Source: Pyrenophora tritici-repentis
Lineage: Eukaryota; Ascomycota; Dothideomycetes; Pleosporales; Pleosporaceae
NCBI RefSeq assembly: GCF_003171515.1
Contig: NC_089390.1
Span: 8,932,274 to 8,996,273, forward strand
Length of the DNA stretch: 64,000 nt
Direction of reading: 5' to 3'
Shown: positions 31,531 through 42,675 of the stretch, piece by piece
How positions within the stretch are numbered: position 1 is the first letter of the stretch
Layout of the letters: each line of letters opens with the position of its first letter
Position numbers and translations under genes: made by a program
Notes under the pieces: model-generated
Seen by the model: the letters and a program-made list of their open reading frames with translations, nothing else
Database searches by the model: none
Told to the model about the DNA's origin: nothing

Positions 31531-33371
31531 TCACATACGCGCAAGTACCTCAGCACTATCCAACCTATACTCCCGCACCAGCATCTCGCTTGCCCTCTGC
31601 GCAATTACATACGCCGTGGCCTGGGTATGATTGTTTGTTGTAACCGGCGCAACGCTCATGTCCACTACTCTTAGCCCCTCCACCCCTCTCACCCTAAAAC
31701 CCTTGTCTACCACCGCGCCCTCATCCCCGTCTTTGCCCATCCTACACGTTCCCCCGGCATGCCACACCGTTGACGCATTTTCCCTCGCAAAAGCATCTAC
31801 ATCGGCATCATCCATGCTGTTTGGACCCAGGATGGTGCGCACAACGTGCGGTGCGATAACCCGTGATGACGTCAATTTCGTCCAAGTCTCTCGTATAGCT
31901 TCGCGGAAGATGCGCTTGTCGTAGGGGTGCGTGAGGTAGTTTAGCTTGATGACAGGCTTATCTTCTGCCTTGGCCGAGCGTAGCGTAATGGAGCCAGTTG
32001 ATTGCGGGTTCATGAGGAAAGCGATGAATGTCAAGTACGTGTTTCCCGACTCGAGTTGTGTGCCTGGTGGCCAGAGCGTGCTGTTCGCAATGAACTCGAA
32101 CGTTGGCACCTTGTCTTTCGTCAGATATTCTTGCACGTCTTTTGGCAAATTTTCGAACTCTTTCAACTTCTCCAGCCCAGGTAACTTGACAAACCCACCC
32201 CACAGACCCGAATTTTGGAGCGCAAAAGCTCCCGTCTGGTCCTTTTCCCATGCAGCCTCTGCTTCGGCCATGAGCTTTTCGTTGGATTCAAAGGCGTATC
32301 TGTCATTAATTGAGCCGCCAACCTCGACTGACATGAAAGTCAGGACGTGGTCGTGGAGTCCTTTGCCTACGCCTGGCAGATTCACTTTGACATCGATACC
32401 GAGAGGACTAAGTTCATCGGCAGGGCCGATGCCGTTTAGCAAGAGGAGCTTTGGTGTGTCAATTGCGCCACCGCAGATGATGACTTCTTTCTTCGCAGTC
32501 GCTGCCAAAAGTTAGCATTCTATCATCTAAACATGTTCCAGATCAACCTACCGTTCCGGCCATCCTCCGTGACGATCCCGACAACCTTCTTCCCCGCCCA
32601 AACAAACTTCGCCACCTTCGCATCTGTCCAAATATGCACGTTTTCCGGTGCATCCAGCAAATGTGCAGTTGCACTCGTAGTCTTCCCTTGGCGAGAATAA
32701 CTACTCGGAAAGATGCCCACTCCGACCGGATCCCCCGAGTTCAAGTCCAGATTTACCTTCCACCCCTCTTTTACCAGCGCCTCTATCTGTGGCTCTGCAC
32801 CGCCCTCCAACTCTTTTGGCAACCCTACTTCCACATTCCCAGCCGTGCCATGCGGGTTGGTGCTCGGATCAGCGAGATGCTTGTACCCCTTTGAGCCCTC
32901 AAAATCGTAATTCTCAATTTTGCCAAACGATTTATGCACAGTTTCCCAGCTCCATTCTCCCTCTTCATCTCCAACAAATTCAGCCCACCGATTGTAGTCT
33001 TCACTACTTCCATACAGGTACACAGCGAAGTTCAGTATCGAACTCCCGCCAAGTCCTTTGCCTCGTGTATACGGTATCTGCCGTCCGTTGAGTCCGGGCT
33101 CCGGCTCGGAGACGTATCCGTGGTCAAGATCTGGACGCATAGCTTGCGCATGGTATCTGTGGAAAGGAGCGCTCAGGTAGGCGCCCGAAGGCTTAGATCC
33201 AGCTTCGAGGAGGAGCACAGAGGGCTTCTTTGCAGAGTGCGAGAGCCGATGTGCGAGGAGACAACCTGCCGTTCCGGCTACAAAGTACTATGTTAGTCGT
33301 GAGGTGGAACAAGGGGTCACATAGAGAGTCTGACCACCGACGATGATAAAGTCATAGGATTGTTGTGCCAT
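31531..33371 (-). CDS. GMC oxidoreductase (choline dehydrogenase/alcohol oxidase type)
   Basis: Three exons (33371-33335, 33277-32552, 32501-31531) give 577 residues. The N-terminal dinucleotide fold FIIVGAGTAGCLLAHRL is split by the first intron. The flavin-binding GMC signatures TRGKGLGGSSILNF and ICGGAIDTPKLLLLNGIG follow. The C-terminal active site has HAGGTCRMG and NNHTQ, giving the His and Asn/His pair that handles the alcohol. No signal peptide is seen, so an intracellular enzyme is likely; the substrate is not predictable. Introns 33278-33334 and 32502-32551 are GT-AG. It is the first of three minus-strand genes (with the rhodopsin-like and PhyH genes) separated by about 0.5 kb. Confidence 0.93.
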
Positions 33372-33992
33372 TGTTTTTCCAACTGATAAACAAATCTCGT
33401 CATTCGAAAAAGAAAGAGAACGCTGAATACGAAGTGCCAGTCTTTTATAACTTTCCCTGCTCCGCCTCCGGCCATTGCTAAGACGGGTGCACCACCAGGC
33501 TGAGTAAACTACATTAGTATGCATGTACGCCTCTTCCCCTTTTGGTCACTTCCCTCTTCCGATTGCGACGCCCCTTCCGCCCAACCCCACTACACCTTAC
33601 GTTCCGCTGCAACCTGAGAACTTTCAAAGGCCTAATACTCATGCATATTGTGTAACCGAATCAAGGCAATGAGGAGTGTACCAGCTGAGCTTTTCGAGTG
33701 TTGGCACAGTAAGATGGGCTAATGGTGGGGGTGAGTCAGCAGTACCTAATATGCCGGTTCAGGTTCCCCACATGACGCTAGTAGGTTTGTTGGGGTAGTG
33801 TGGTAGCTACTTCCCGAGGTCATTCCCGATGCCTGTTTGGTTTCGCGTCGCGGTATAGATAAGATGGGTGACCCGGAGGTTTTCGATGAAATTGAATATT
33901 CCCGATGCCGTCTTCTGAGCGCATCGAAGGTTCTACAGAAACTCCACTGAAAACTATATGGTAATCAGAGGGGTTTGCCATATAACAAATTG
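33372..33992. other. GMC promoter and 3' flank of the rhodopsin-like gene
   Basis: 621 bp, no frame with support. The part near 33372 should carry the GMC promoter. Confidence 0.45.
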
Positions 33993-35256
33993 CTACTTGA
34001 CTGCAGCCGTCTCTGGTCTTGCAACCAAATCCCGACTATCTACCCCCGAAAGCCGAGTGCCCTCATGAAGCGTGACCGTCGTCGTCGACATCAAACTCGC
34101 AGGAATACCAGTTCTCATCCAGTCCGGCCTTCGGAACCCTTTCTTCCCGCCGCTCATCTCTCCATCATGTGATAATCCCCGCTCGACATCCCTCGCCTCT
34201 GCTCTTCTCCCACTACCACTGCCATCACCCCCACGTCCCCATCCAGCCTTCCCAAAGCAACCCCTCGCAATGCATCCCCTCAAATCCGGCAATGAAGCTG
34301 CTACGATCCCGAAACAGATCTGCACTGCAACCAGCACATTAACTTTTCCCCCAAAGTACTCTCCGTCCTCTTCTCTCCGCCGCAACACTGGAATCTGAAG
34401 CAACGCCACTACGCAAACGACAAAACCCAATCCAAACACTAGTATCAGACCCAACCGCTTCTTTAACCCCAACTTGGAAAGCTGCCATACATATGGTAGC
34501 GGCAGCGCGAAGATGAGACTATCGACTACGCTGTCACCAATGGCAGCGGAGTAGCTGTATACCAGCGAGCTGAAACACGATGAGCCATGAAAGGAGCGCC
34601 AGTGTGATGACCAGAGTAAGGCGATATCTTTGCAGAAGAGGGAGAGAACAGTGAGGACTTGGATGAAGTGGAGGAGCGAAAGTAGTATCAGGATATAAGA
34701 GAGGGGGCGCAGGAACGAGAGGGACGGGGGGAAGATGCGTAGGTAGTAGGTTAAGATTGAGAGGCGGGTAAGCGTTGCGGCGAGAAGGTAAAAGAGGCGG
34801 CGGGTGAAGATGTGCTGGGTGGCGAGGTTAGTGATGGCCATGTTTGATAGAAGGGGTGATGTACTTGATAGTAAGGTATTTCAGATATGCGGTCTGGACT
34901 TGAAGCGTTGTTAGAACAGTAATTTTTCGATAAAAGCAACATGCACTCACCCTTTGCGGTCATACCCCCATTCATCATCCGCACTCATGCAGGAGATTAC
35001 TGTGCGAGCAAGCGCTGCAGCCTGCGTTTTGTCAGCTTCAATCTTTAACAAAGATTGACTAAAGTCTCCAACAAGCAAGTCTTTGGGTTGCATGTACCGT
35101 GCCCAATATGATCAGGATGTCATCTAGCGCCAACTTCCTCTTAACCGCAAACCTCGAATATACCCTCAGAACAACCGTAAAAAAAGCCAACAACATAAGT
35201 GGTACTTCAATCGCCAATGTAGTCTCCATATTGCTGCTCTCGTCCCCGGCGATCAT
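33993..35256 (-). CDS. fungal rhodopsin-domain (PTH11-like) integral membrane protein
   Basis: Three exons (35256-35098, 35021-34951, 34863-33993) encode 366 residues. Several hydrophobic spans are seen, the first being VPLMLLAFFTVVLRVYSRF. It is followed by the family-typical RKLALDDILIILG loop. The second exon reads ISCMSADDEWGYDRKG, and the third has FYLLAATLTRLSILTYYLRI followed by more spans. The C-terminal tail is long, hydrophilic and Gly/Arg-rich. The family (Pfam rhodopsin domain of fungal integral membrane proteins) includes PTH11-like receptors implicated in surface sensing; the role here is not known. An alternative acceptor 35 bp upstream of 34863 gives a wrong frame. The chosen join keeps all 1,101 coding bases in frame with GT-AG introns 35022-35097 and 34864-34950. 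Confidence 0.82.
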
Positions 35257-35739
35257 CTCAGTGGTGATGTCGTAGTTGCGTGTTTAGCGTATGTAGTACA
35301 ATTCAAGCAATAAGATTATTGTCGTGGTGCACTTAAGCCAAACAATCGGCAAAACATTAATCATTACTGATATTACTGGTAAGATGTAGCAAAGAGAAAA
35401 GAATACAAAGATGAAGACGACATGTTTTGATGCAAATGTCTGTGTTCGTCTAGCCGATAGCTGACGTGCTGTTGGAAGCTTACTGAGCATGCTTGCGTAG
35501 GCTGTCACCAATGAACTCACGCCATTGAGCATGCACCCATATAGATTCAGCTTGGCGATGGGATGCTGACATTATGCTCGTATAGTTACCCCGCGATATG
35601 GAGGACCGGTGTAAATTAGGAAACTTGCGAATTCATAGCGTGAAAAGCTATGCTAAGATGGCGTAGAGATAGGTATTGATAACGGAGACATGTACACTAC
35701 TAGGTTCACCTATGGAGAAAGCTCATGTTAGGGTTTAAT
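35257..35739. other. short promoter region of the rhodopsin-like gene
   Basis: 483 bp of AT-richer sequence between two minus-strand genes. A hydrophobic frame at 35284-35532 overlaps it but has no start context or homology that I recognise. Confidence 0.45.
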
Positions 35740-36785
35740 TTAGAAAACACCTTCGATCTTCTCCGTCTGGTTGAAGTCATACGCGTTGCCATAAGGCCGA
35801 TTCAAGTAGTTTTTCAGCAACTGCTCACTTGGAACGTATGTGCCGGCAACCCGCAGTCCTGTCTTCTCGAGCGAAAGTTCCTCTTCCAGCTCTTCCGCAA
35901 ACTCTACTTGCATCTGATTACGGTACCAGGGCGCAAAGTGTACTGTCAAGGGTGAGCTTAACGGTCACTTGGTATAAAGTCAAAACTTACTCATTGCGAG
36001 CATCACTCTTGGGGTTTGTGTAAGATTGGGCTTGCCTCCGTGCCAGAGTCTCAAGTCGCGGATGATGATACTCCCTTTCTTGACTACTGGCTGCGTTGGT
36101 GGTCTGACCTCCCTGCGAGCGTCGAGCAGATGCTTCTTGATTCTTCCACTGGCACGGTCACCGTGTTCGCCCTCTTGATCGGCAAGAGTAGTACCGTCGT
36201 GAGTTCCAAGCCAGACCTCTGTTGACCCATTCTCCGGAGTCATGGTCACCAGAGGGACGTTGACGACTAGAGCAAACGGAATTGATGGATGATCAAAATC
36301 AGCGTCATTGTGGGTTGGTTGGGAGGCAGGTGGCGACGACGCTGTTGGAGGTAGAGCAGTATTTCCGGACACAAAGCGCAACGACGGCTTAGGGCCCAAC
36401 ATAGTGGATGTGACATGAGTAACGATTGGGTCTGCAACATTAGCAAGCGTTTGTGGAGTTCCAGTGTAGTTGGAGATGAGAACTTACTGACGTAGATATC
36501 TTTGCTGAACCATTCCTTAGTCATGGGAGGATCCTGCTGAATGTTGCCTTTGTTGTAATTGAAAGGACTGTCCTCCCTTGCCTGAAGTTCGTAGGCATCC
36601 TCGACCATCTTCTTGTTCAGTCTATCCAGAACTGCATGGTCAACCATGTTTTCCAACACTACAAGGCCGTCACGGAAGAGAGCTCGGATCGCTATCTCGA
36701 GATTGCGTTGTCCGAGTTCACCATTCTCCAGCTCGGATGCTGTGGGTGCAATGGAGACGGGAATCGACGGAATATTCGGAGACAT
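35740..36785 (-). CDS. phytanoyl-CoA dioxygenase (PhyH) family protein
   Basis: Three exons (36785-36488, 36431-35991, 35942-35740) give 313 residues. The Fe(II)/2-oxoglutarate site is visible: the H-x-D ligands in PTHNDADFDHP and the distal His in LRLWHGGKPN, followed by the Arg expected for 2-oxoglutarate binding in PRVML. An upstream Glu/Asp-rich helix and the Arg-Phe core are typical of the family. Fungal members hydroxylate small molecules, often in secondary metabolism, but the substrate cannot be read from sequence. The start at 36785 (MSPNIPSIPVS) was taken; the longer frame above begins with TTG. Both introns (36432-36487, 35943-35990) are GT-AG. Confidence 0.88.
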
Positions 36786-38099
36786 GGTGAAACCGAGAGT
36801 TGATGGCTGGTGAGGGAGAGAAAGCGGCTGCGACAGGGTATACAACTTGATAAAAGGGTGATGGATATGTCAATAATTCTATGCAGACACATCACTTTAT
36901 ATCTCATGTCCTGTTCGGGGCGGCATGGCTATGTTCAGCAGAAAGCGGAAGTCTGTAAATAGCCTAGTGACATAAATCAGCGCTAAACCCTTTACAGTAC
37001 TGCAGCCGTCTGTGGAGAAGCTGGGCGTACCTCGTATACCCTCGTGATGCGGGAAGCTCCTGCTTCGATGTCGGAATAGAAGACTGCCAGTGCAAGGCCA
37101 AGGTAGTTCCGACAGTCATAAGTCGAGAACTTTGCGGATGGCCTGGATGAAGTAGGGGCTCCGTCTCGGATCTTCTACTACGGCGTAACTACGCTGAAGC
37201 AAACTTGTGTCCCCACAATTGCTGCGAGAATCAATCCCATCTCTTTCCAGGAGTGGCAGAGAGAAATTATAGTTCCGAATGAAGGAGCAGTCACGCGTAG
37301 GCCTCCGAGCGGCGTATTATGATCTGCCAAGGACGATCACAGCGCCTGGTCAGAGATACTCTTGTGCTGACTCTGAAGTGATAGCCCGATACGGATATGC
37401 TCGACGAGGCAGGGGATTGAGGGCAGCGCGAAACTTATCCGCTCTATGTATGCCATGGTTGTGACGCGTGTCCAAGACGTGTACTGTCAACGTACAGGAT
37501 CTTATGCCAGAGCGCAATGAAATGTAATGTACCAGGGGTATTTGGGGGAAGAAAGGACAAAATACCGAATTAATTACGTATAAGTCTTTTGGTTGTAAAA
37601 GGTGAATGCGAGCAGGCACGAAGGGAGCGGGTCGCGAATTACAGCAATGGGCAGGTGGTCTGGTGACAAGGATGGAGTTGGGTAAAAAGGCGGAAAGCGG
37701 CATGACGCCAAACGTCAGGAAGCCAGGGCCAACATCTCTCCACAATGTTTCCGACCCAGGCCCTCAGGCCCACGAAACGATCAACACTCTCTAATCTAAA
37801 CCCCCAGCACTGCCTCTGTCCAAATAGCAGTTACCGTCTACTTCTTTCTGTCGCAGTGACATAGCCACACACGTCTTAGACATCAGTTTAATTGGATGAT
37901 TTGAATTGCACATCACGCGTCTGCCCTCGCGCGGCCGACACAACAGCCCACCCGCTTCGCCTCGAACGTCAAAGTCCGCCCTACCGCCCATTCAAGGCAC
38001 TCGTCCGAAGGCCACTCTCATACGATTCCCATAGGATTTCCATTGGTATTCTGAGCCGCAGTTTCCAAACAACATAGCAACCTCACACACATCGCCGCC
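36786..38099. other. divergent promoter region of PhyH and glutaredoxin genes
   Basis: 1.3 kb between two oppositely oriented starts. Several frames of 60-130 codons exist but none has a recognised domain or supported exon structure. Confidence 0.5.
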
Positions 38100-38922
38100 A
38101 TGCCGTCGCAACGTCGCATGAGGTTCTTTACAATCCTCATTGTCACCATAATTGTCGTTTTATTCTACATGTCCAGAGCAGCCAAGGAAACACAAACATC
38201 AGACTTTTACACAAAGACCCAACAAGCCTTACAGGAGAAGGAATATGCTCAAGCCGCGAAACAACGCAATGCAGACAGCATTGGATCGCGACTGAAAGCC
38301 GCCGAGGTGGAAGCCAAAAAGGCCACCAAAGACAAGGACACATACCACAGGGTCGCGGTCGAGGGACCAGATTCCAAGAGCGTCGCAGGCAGAGTCAAGG
38401 TGGATGGCGAGAGAGTCCCCGGCGTCGCACAGCAAGGCGGTCGACCACGCGACCAGGCGGCCATAAAGGAGCACGAGACGCCTGAAGAACACGAGGTCGA
38501 GATGGAATTGAATGCCATCTTGAAGAAGAGTCCTGGTATTTTAGACACTTGCATGTCTTGGTATGCGCACCTGCTAACCCGTTGTAGTCATTGTGTTTTC
38601 AAAGTCCTACTGCCCACACTCGAAGAAGGCGAAGCACATTCTGCTCGAAAAGTATACCATCAAGCCCGAGCCCTACGTCGTTGAGCTCGACACCAATCCA
38701 ATCGGCCAGCAACTACAGGCCTTCCTACACAAGTCGACCGGTCGACGTACCGTCCCCAACATCCTAGTCATGGGCAAGAGCATCGGAGGCGGCGATGAGA
38801 TCGAGGAACTAGATCAAACTGACACGCTTGTATCAACGTTCAAGGAAATGGGCGGTAGTCGCATTACACAAGTCGACCATCGGGGCGCCCGCCCAGAGAT
38901 GCGGCGAAAGAGCAAGGCGTAG
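38100..38922 (+). CDS. membrane-anchored glutaredoxin (Grx6/Grx7-like)
   Basis: Two exons (38100-38535, 38588-38922) give 256 residues. A basic N-terminus is followed by one membrane span (about 8-24, FFTILIVTIIVVLFYMS). A charged, helical linker leads to a glutaredoxin domain (about 147-245). The redox motif is C-P-H-S with Cys at 154, so one thiol only. A TVPNILV cis-proline region and GGGDEI glutathione-binding motif follow. Yeast Grx6 and Grx7 are single-Cys, early-secretory-pathway proteins of this layout, so a location in the ER or Golgi lumen is likely. The intron 38536-38587 is GT-AG with GCTAAC; it falls just before the domain. Confidence 0.9.
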
Positions 38923-39350
38923 AGAAATCTACATCTCGCACTCTTATAGAATAGCCACCTTTCCATGTATATTTATGGGTCATCTCTTGTATGGCGTCTC
39001 TTGAGTCGGAAATGCGTCGTTAGGCATCGTCTAGGGTCTTGGTTGAATACCCTGGGACACCCACATAGGTGCGCATCGCATCTTAGTCGCCTGTCTACGG
39101 CGATGGATATACCCTTATAGTTTGTTATACTTATAACTTCTCAGTATCTATTACTTGAGCTTTTATCGCAGCGTATCATCCAGATTGCGACGTTTCATTC
39201 CATCGTCACGTCTTGCGCCGTCTAGTGACTGACTCAGCCTCATCGTGCGCTCGAGTGACATGGTACGGTCCAGCGACCCAGCAATCCTACTCTTGAAGGC
39301 TACCAGACTAGATCGGTTACTCGGACTCGTCTATCTTGATCTCATGTCGT
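38923..39350. other. 3' flank of the glutaredoxin gene
   Basis: About 430 bp of unremarkable intergenic DNA ending at the second MITE copy. No frame is supported. Confidence 0.45.
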
Positions 39351-39440
39351 GTGTCATAAAATACTTGACAAGCACCTAATAGGTTTGTCTGGCGACTACA
39401 GCAGCCTTTTTATACCAGTATGTCAAGTATTATATGACAC
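39351..39440. mobile_element. MITE-like inverted-repeat element, copy 2
   Basis: 90 bp with 20-bp terminal repeats (GTGTCATAAAATACTTGACA at the left; the right end is its complement with one mismatch). The core matches copy 1 at 14213-14310, and both are followed by CCGGGTG. It lies 269 bp upstream of the next coding start and just before that gene's likely 5' untranslated intron. Confidence 0.8.
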
Positions 39441-39708
39441 CCGGGTGGCGATTTGCAGTGGGGAAGTCGCCTTCTCTTACTTCACCGTTGTGCCTGCCAA
39501 CTACCACGAGGAAGTTGCCTTCGCTCACTTCACCGTTTGCGCCTGCCCGCCAACTACTCTAGGCTTCCACGCCCACAACCTACCCATAAATCTCTCACCT
39601 TTCTACAAAAACATCCCACTCTTATTCCGACAGCACCGTACACTCGTTCTGTAAGCTCGTCAAAGTGCTAGCAGCGCACACAATTTGCTAACGATCCGCA
39701 TAGACAGC

Positions 39709-40398
39709 ATGTGTCAGTACTGGAAGAAGATGCATACGTGCAACCACCAGTCGGACCGCCCCTACATTGAGATGTGCCGTCCTGGCTTCCTCTCCAACAC
39801 CGTCTGCCCCGACATTGGCGAAGATGACAAACTCCGCCCATCGCACTTTCCTTGCTATCCGTGCATTAAACTCGAAGCACGCGCTGAGACCGAAGCCCAA
39901 GCCCGTCTTGATGAGGATGCTATCGCCAAAGCCTACGAAGCTCGCGAGCGCGCTGTCAAGGAGAAACAAGCTGCCGAATTGAGGGCCAAAGAGGAGCGAG
40001 TTCGCCGCGAGGCTCGTGACAAGGCAGCCAAAGAGCGAGAGGCGGAGCAGCGCGCCAAGCGTGAGAAAGAAGAGCAGGAGCGCAAAGCCAGGAAGGAGGG
40101 TGGTACGTGGGTTGAGACTTCGGGAAACAAGAAGCCAAAAGGCAGGAAGAGTGGCAGTGTTGTTGGGCTTTCACTTGCTGCGCCGAACACGCCTACATCC
40201 ATCATGGTCACCGCGCCCAAGAATACCAAAGAGAACAGCGGCGGCGCCGCCGCCGCCGGATATGGTGGTGAGAGGATGAGCCCCAAGAACAGTCGCGTGG
40301 ATCCTGGTGGTAGAGCTGGTACCTGGGGCCCTAAGAAGATTCTGAGCAGACAGGAGAACGGCGTCGGCGTCGGTGTCGGCGTAGGTACGAAGAAATGA
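39709..40398 (+). CDS. Cys-rich N-terminus plus charged coiled coil, unknown protein
   Basis: The protein has 229 residues. Residues 1-55 hold six Cys and several His (MCQYWKKMHTCNHQ, YIEMCRPGF, TVCPDIG, FPCYPC), a possible metal-binding module. Residues about 58-135 are a continuous Glu/Lys/Arg/Ala coiled coil. The tail is basic and low-complexity, with an Ala/Gly run and GVGVGVGVG near the end. The start at 39709 is the first ATG of the frame. GTAAGC at 39651 and TAG at 39703, with GCTAAC between, suggest an intron in the 5' untranslated region. I recognise no named family. Confidence 0.7.
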   Translation: MCQYWKKMHTCNHQSDRPYIEMCRPGFLSNTVCPDIGEDDKLRPSHFPCYPCIKLEARAETEAQARLDEDAIAKAYEARERAVKEKQAAELRAKEERVRREARDKAAKEREAEQRAKREKEEQERKARKEGGTWVETSGNKKPKGRKSGSVVGLSLAAPNTPTSIMVTAPKNTKENSGGAAAAGYGGERMSPKNSRVDPGGRAGTWGPKKILSRQENGVGVGVGVGTKK

Positions 40399-40927
40399 GA
40401 CATTGATGGAGGCTGTGAAGATCGTGGACACTAGCTTCGTGAACCATAATACGGACACTAGAGCTGTCTGGTAGCGATGGTTCGTGACAAGCAGGTGTAG
40501 CGATACAACACGTGAGCATGACTTTTACTCTAATTTCACTGCCACAACCAAATACTCCCAATGAGGGTCACATCGGTTATTCTGGGTAGGTAGCAAATCA
40601 GCTCTCCTGTAGCCAAGAGTCTTTATCGCGATGACCGCAACTGCCGTACATATGAAAACTCAGCTGTTCGAAAGATCGTCATATTGAACTCGGTAACACA
40701 GGCGACTGCGTCTTCTAAGATTTTAGTTCAGCTGCCACAAACGCCACACACTTCACCGCTAGAAATGTCAGCAGCGATCCTACTCACCCCACTAACTGAT
40801 ACGAGGGCGGCATCTAAGATAAGCACCTGACCCCTCCTACACCTTAAGTTAAGGCATACCTGACAATGTTAGGAATCCAAAACTCAAGTGGCAGGCACGT
40901 AGTCACTAGTGCAATGCCCTCGCAGCC
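40399..40927. other. spacer between two plus-strand genes
   Basis: 529 bp: 3' flank of the coiled-coil gene and promoter of the next. Nothing else is seen. Confidence 0.45.
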
Positions 40928-41990
40928 ATGACCGCTACCGGCAAAGACAGCGTTTCGGGAATCGACTCGGCAGCCGCACCCAACGCCGAAATAGTCACCC
41001 TATCAACATGGATGCTCGCAGCAGCCTTTTTGGGAATCGCTTTCTACCTCTGCGCCGAGCTCAACGTGCGTCTACTCATCAGAGCCACGCGGTACAGTCT
41101 GTACTTTTGGAGCTGCTTCCTCTGTAGCTGGGGCATCATCGTCCACGGCATCGTCATCTTGTTGTCTGACCTGGAAATATGGGCATCCTATTACTCTATC
41201 ATCTTCATCGAATTCTCATGGTTCACTTTCGTTGTATGCCAGTCTCTCGTCCTGTACTCGCGCCTCAACCTCGTCTTGCTCACCCCGCGTATCGCAAACT
41301 ATGTGCTATGGATGATCATCGTCAACGCTGTTTTATTTGGGCTTACAACTGTTGTCTTGGGTTTGGTCGCCGTAAGTCACGCCATGACCCACTCACTCCA
41401 CTCGGATGCATCTTGCTAATTATACTCAGCGCCATTCCCGCTTCTCCACTCAACTCACCCACACCAATATAACGTGGGATAAGATTCAACTTGCTGCTTT
41501 CACTACACAGGAAACTATCATCGGCGTCCTCTACATCCGCGTCACTGCCTCACACCTCAAGGACATGACTCTCCTCGGCTCTTGCCGCAACACCACCCGT
41601 CGCAATTTGCGCAATCTCATCGCCGTAAACGTCTTCATCATTATGCTCGATGCAACCGTCATGGTGCTGTGCTACACGGGTTTCTTCTTCCTGCAGGGCT
41701 TCTACAAAGCGGCTGTCTATGCAATCAAGCTCCGCACTGAATTCACCATTCTCAACCAGCTGAGGTTGTCGTTGCCAGGAGCCACAGGTGAGAGATCCTC
41801 GGATGTCATGTCTGGACACGCTTGTCGCGACGGGAGGTGCATGTTGAGGCGAGGAACAATAAGCGCGCATGATTGGAGGGAGACCGATGTAGAAATGAAT
41901 GGGATCCGGGTGCAGAGGGATATTGCAGTCAAGTCGAGTAGAGATGGACATACGGTTAGGATAGTACCGGGGGTTGGCGAGGGGTTCTAA
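40928..41990 (+). CDS. fungal multi-span membrane protein, DUF7703-like
   Basis: Two exons (40928-41371, 41430-41990) encode 334 residues. About seven hydrophobic spans fill residues 28-270, with a family-like core (LYFWSCFLCSWGIIVHG, VVCQSLVLYSRLNLV, RIANYVLWMIIVNAVLFGLT). The C-terminal tail (about 275-334) is polar, with Arg and Asp. The pattern resembles a fungal integral membrane family annotated as DUF7703; the family name is from memory. No function is known. The intron 41372-41429 is GT-AG, in phase 0. Confidence 0.75.
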
Positions 41991-42675
41991 TTGCTTCATG
42001 ATGTTGACATGTTTTGATTTCTTCCCAGGATTGGGACAGCATGTAATGGAAACAGGACGATATGATTACGACATGGAGGTAAAGATGCTATGAGATACTA
42101 ATGTACAACGTTTTAGGTGGGATAGAGTGTGTATAACACTCCACCGTGTAATGTTTAGTCACAATTGAACTTTTGCAAACCCGGTGGAGTTCACTGCCCC
42201 ACTTCTGCCAACTTCCGATATGAGCTCGGGACATCACAGGTAAGGAGAGAAAGTAGCATTTGTACATAAACTTCATATTATATGTATATACCTCTTGGCA
42301 CTTCTCTAATATTTATACATGCGCACTTTCTTCATATGGAAGATTTCTGGAGTCGACGCAGACTGTCAATAGTTGACGCCGCCTCCTTTTAAAGGCCTGT
42401 TCTGTCCATCATGTGATGATTATAGACCAAGTTCCACCGTTTAACTCTGCGCCGTACTGTGCACTGAAGCAACATCCCAATGATGTAACTCTTCCATGTG
42501 ACATGTAGACGGTACGAGAGTTGCGTCCTTCACGATATGTGCTAGAAAGACATACGAGATTCGCGAATGCGAGAACGAGCTCTCAAGATGTGTGCCAAAC
42601 AAAAGAAAGGGGGTATCATCCGAAGGAAAAACCGAGAACTCCACCAAACATGCTAACGCTGAACGTCAAAGCACT
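41991..42675. other. convergent 3' flanks
   Basis: 685 bp between the ends of the membrane-protein gene (+) and the DUF2293 gene (-). AT-rich in the middle, with no gene. Confidence 0.45.

Noticed and set aside
34951..34957. GC-type donor for the second intron of the rhodopsin-like gene
   Set aside because: A normal GTGAGT donor at 34950 combined with the acceptor before 34863 keeps the whole coding sequence in frame.
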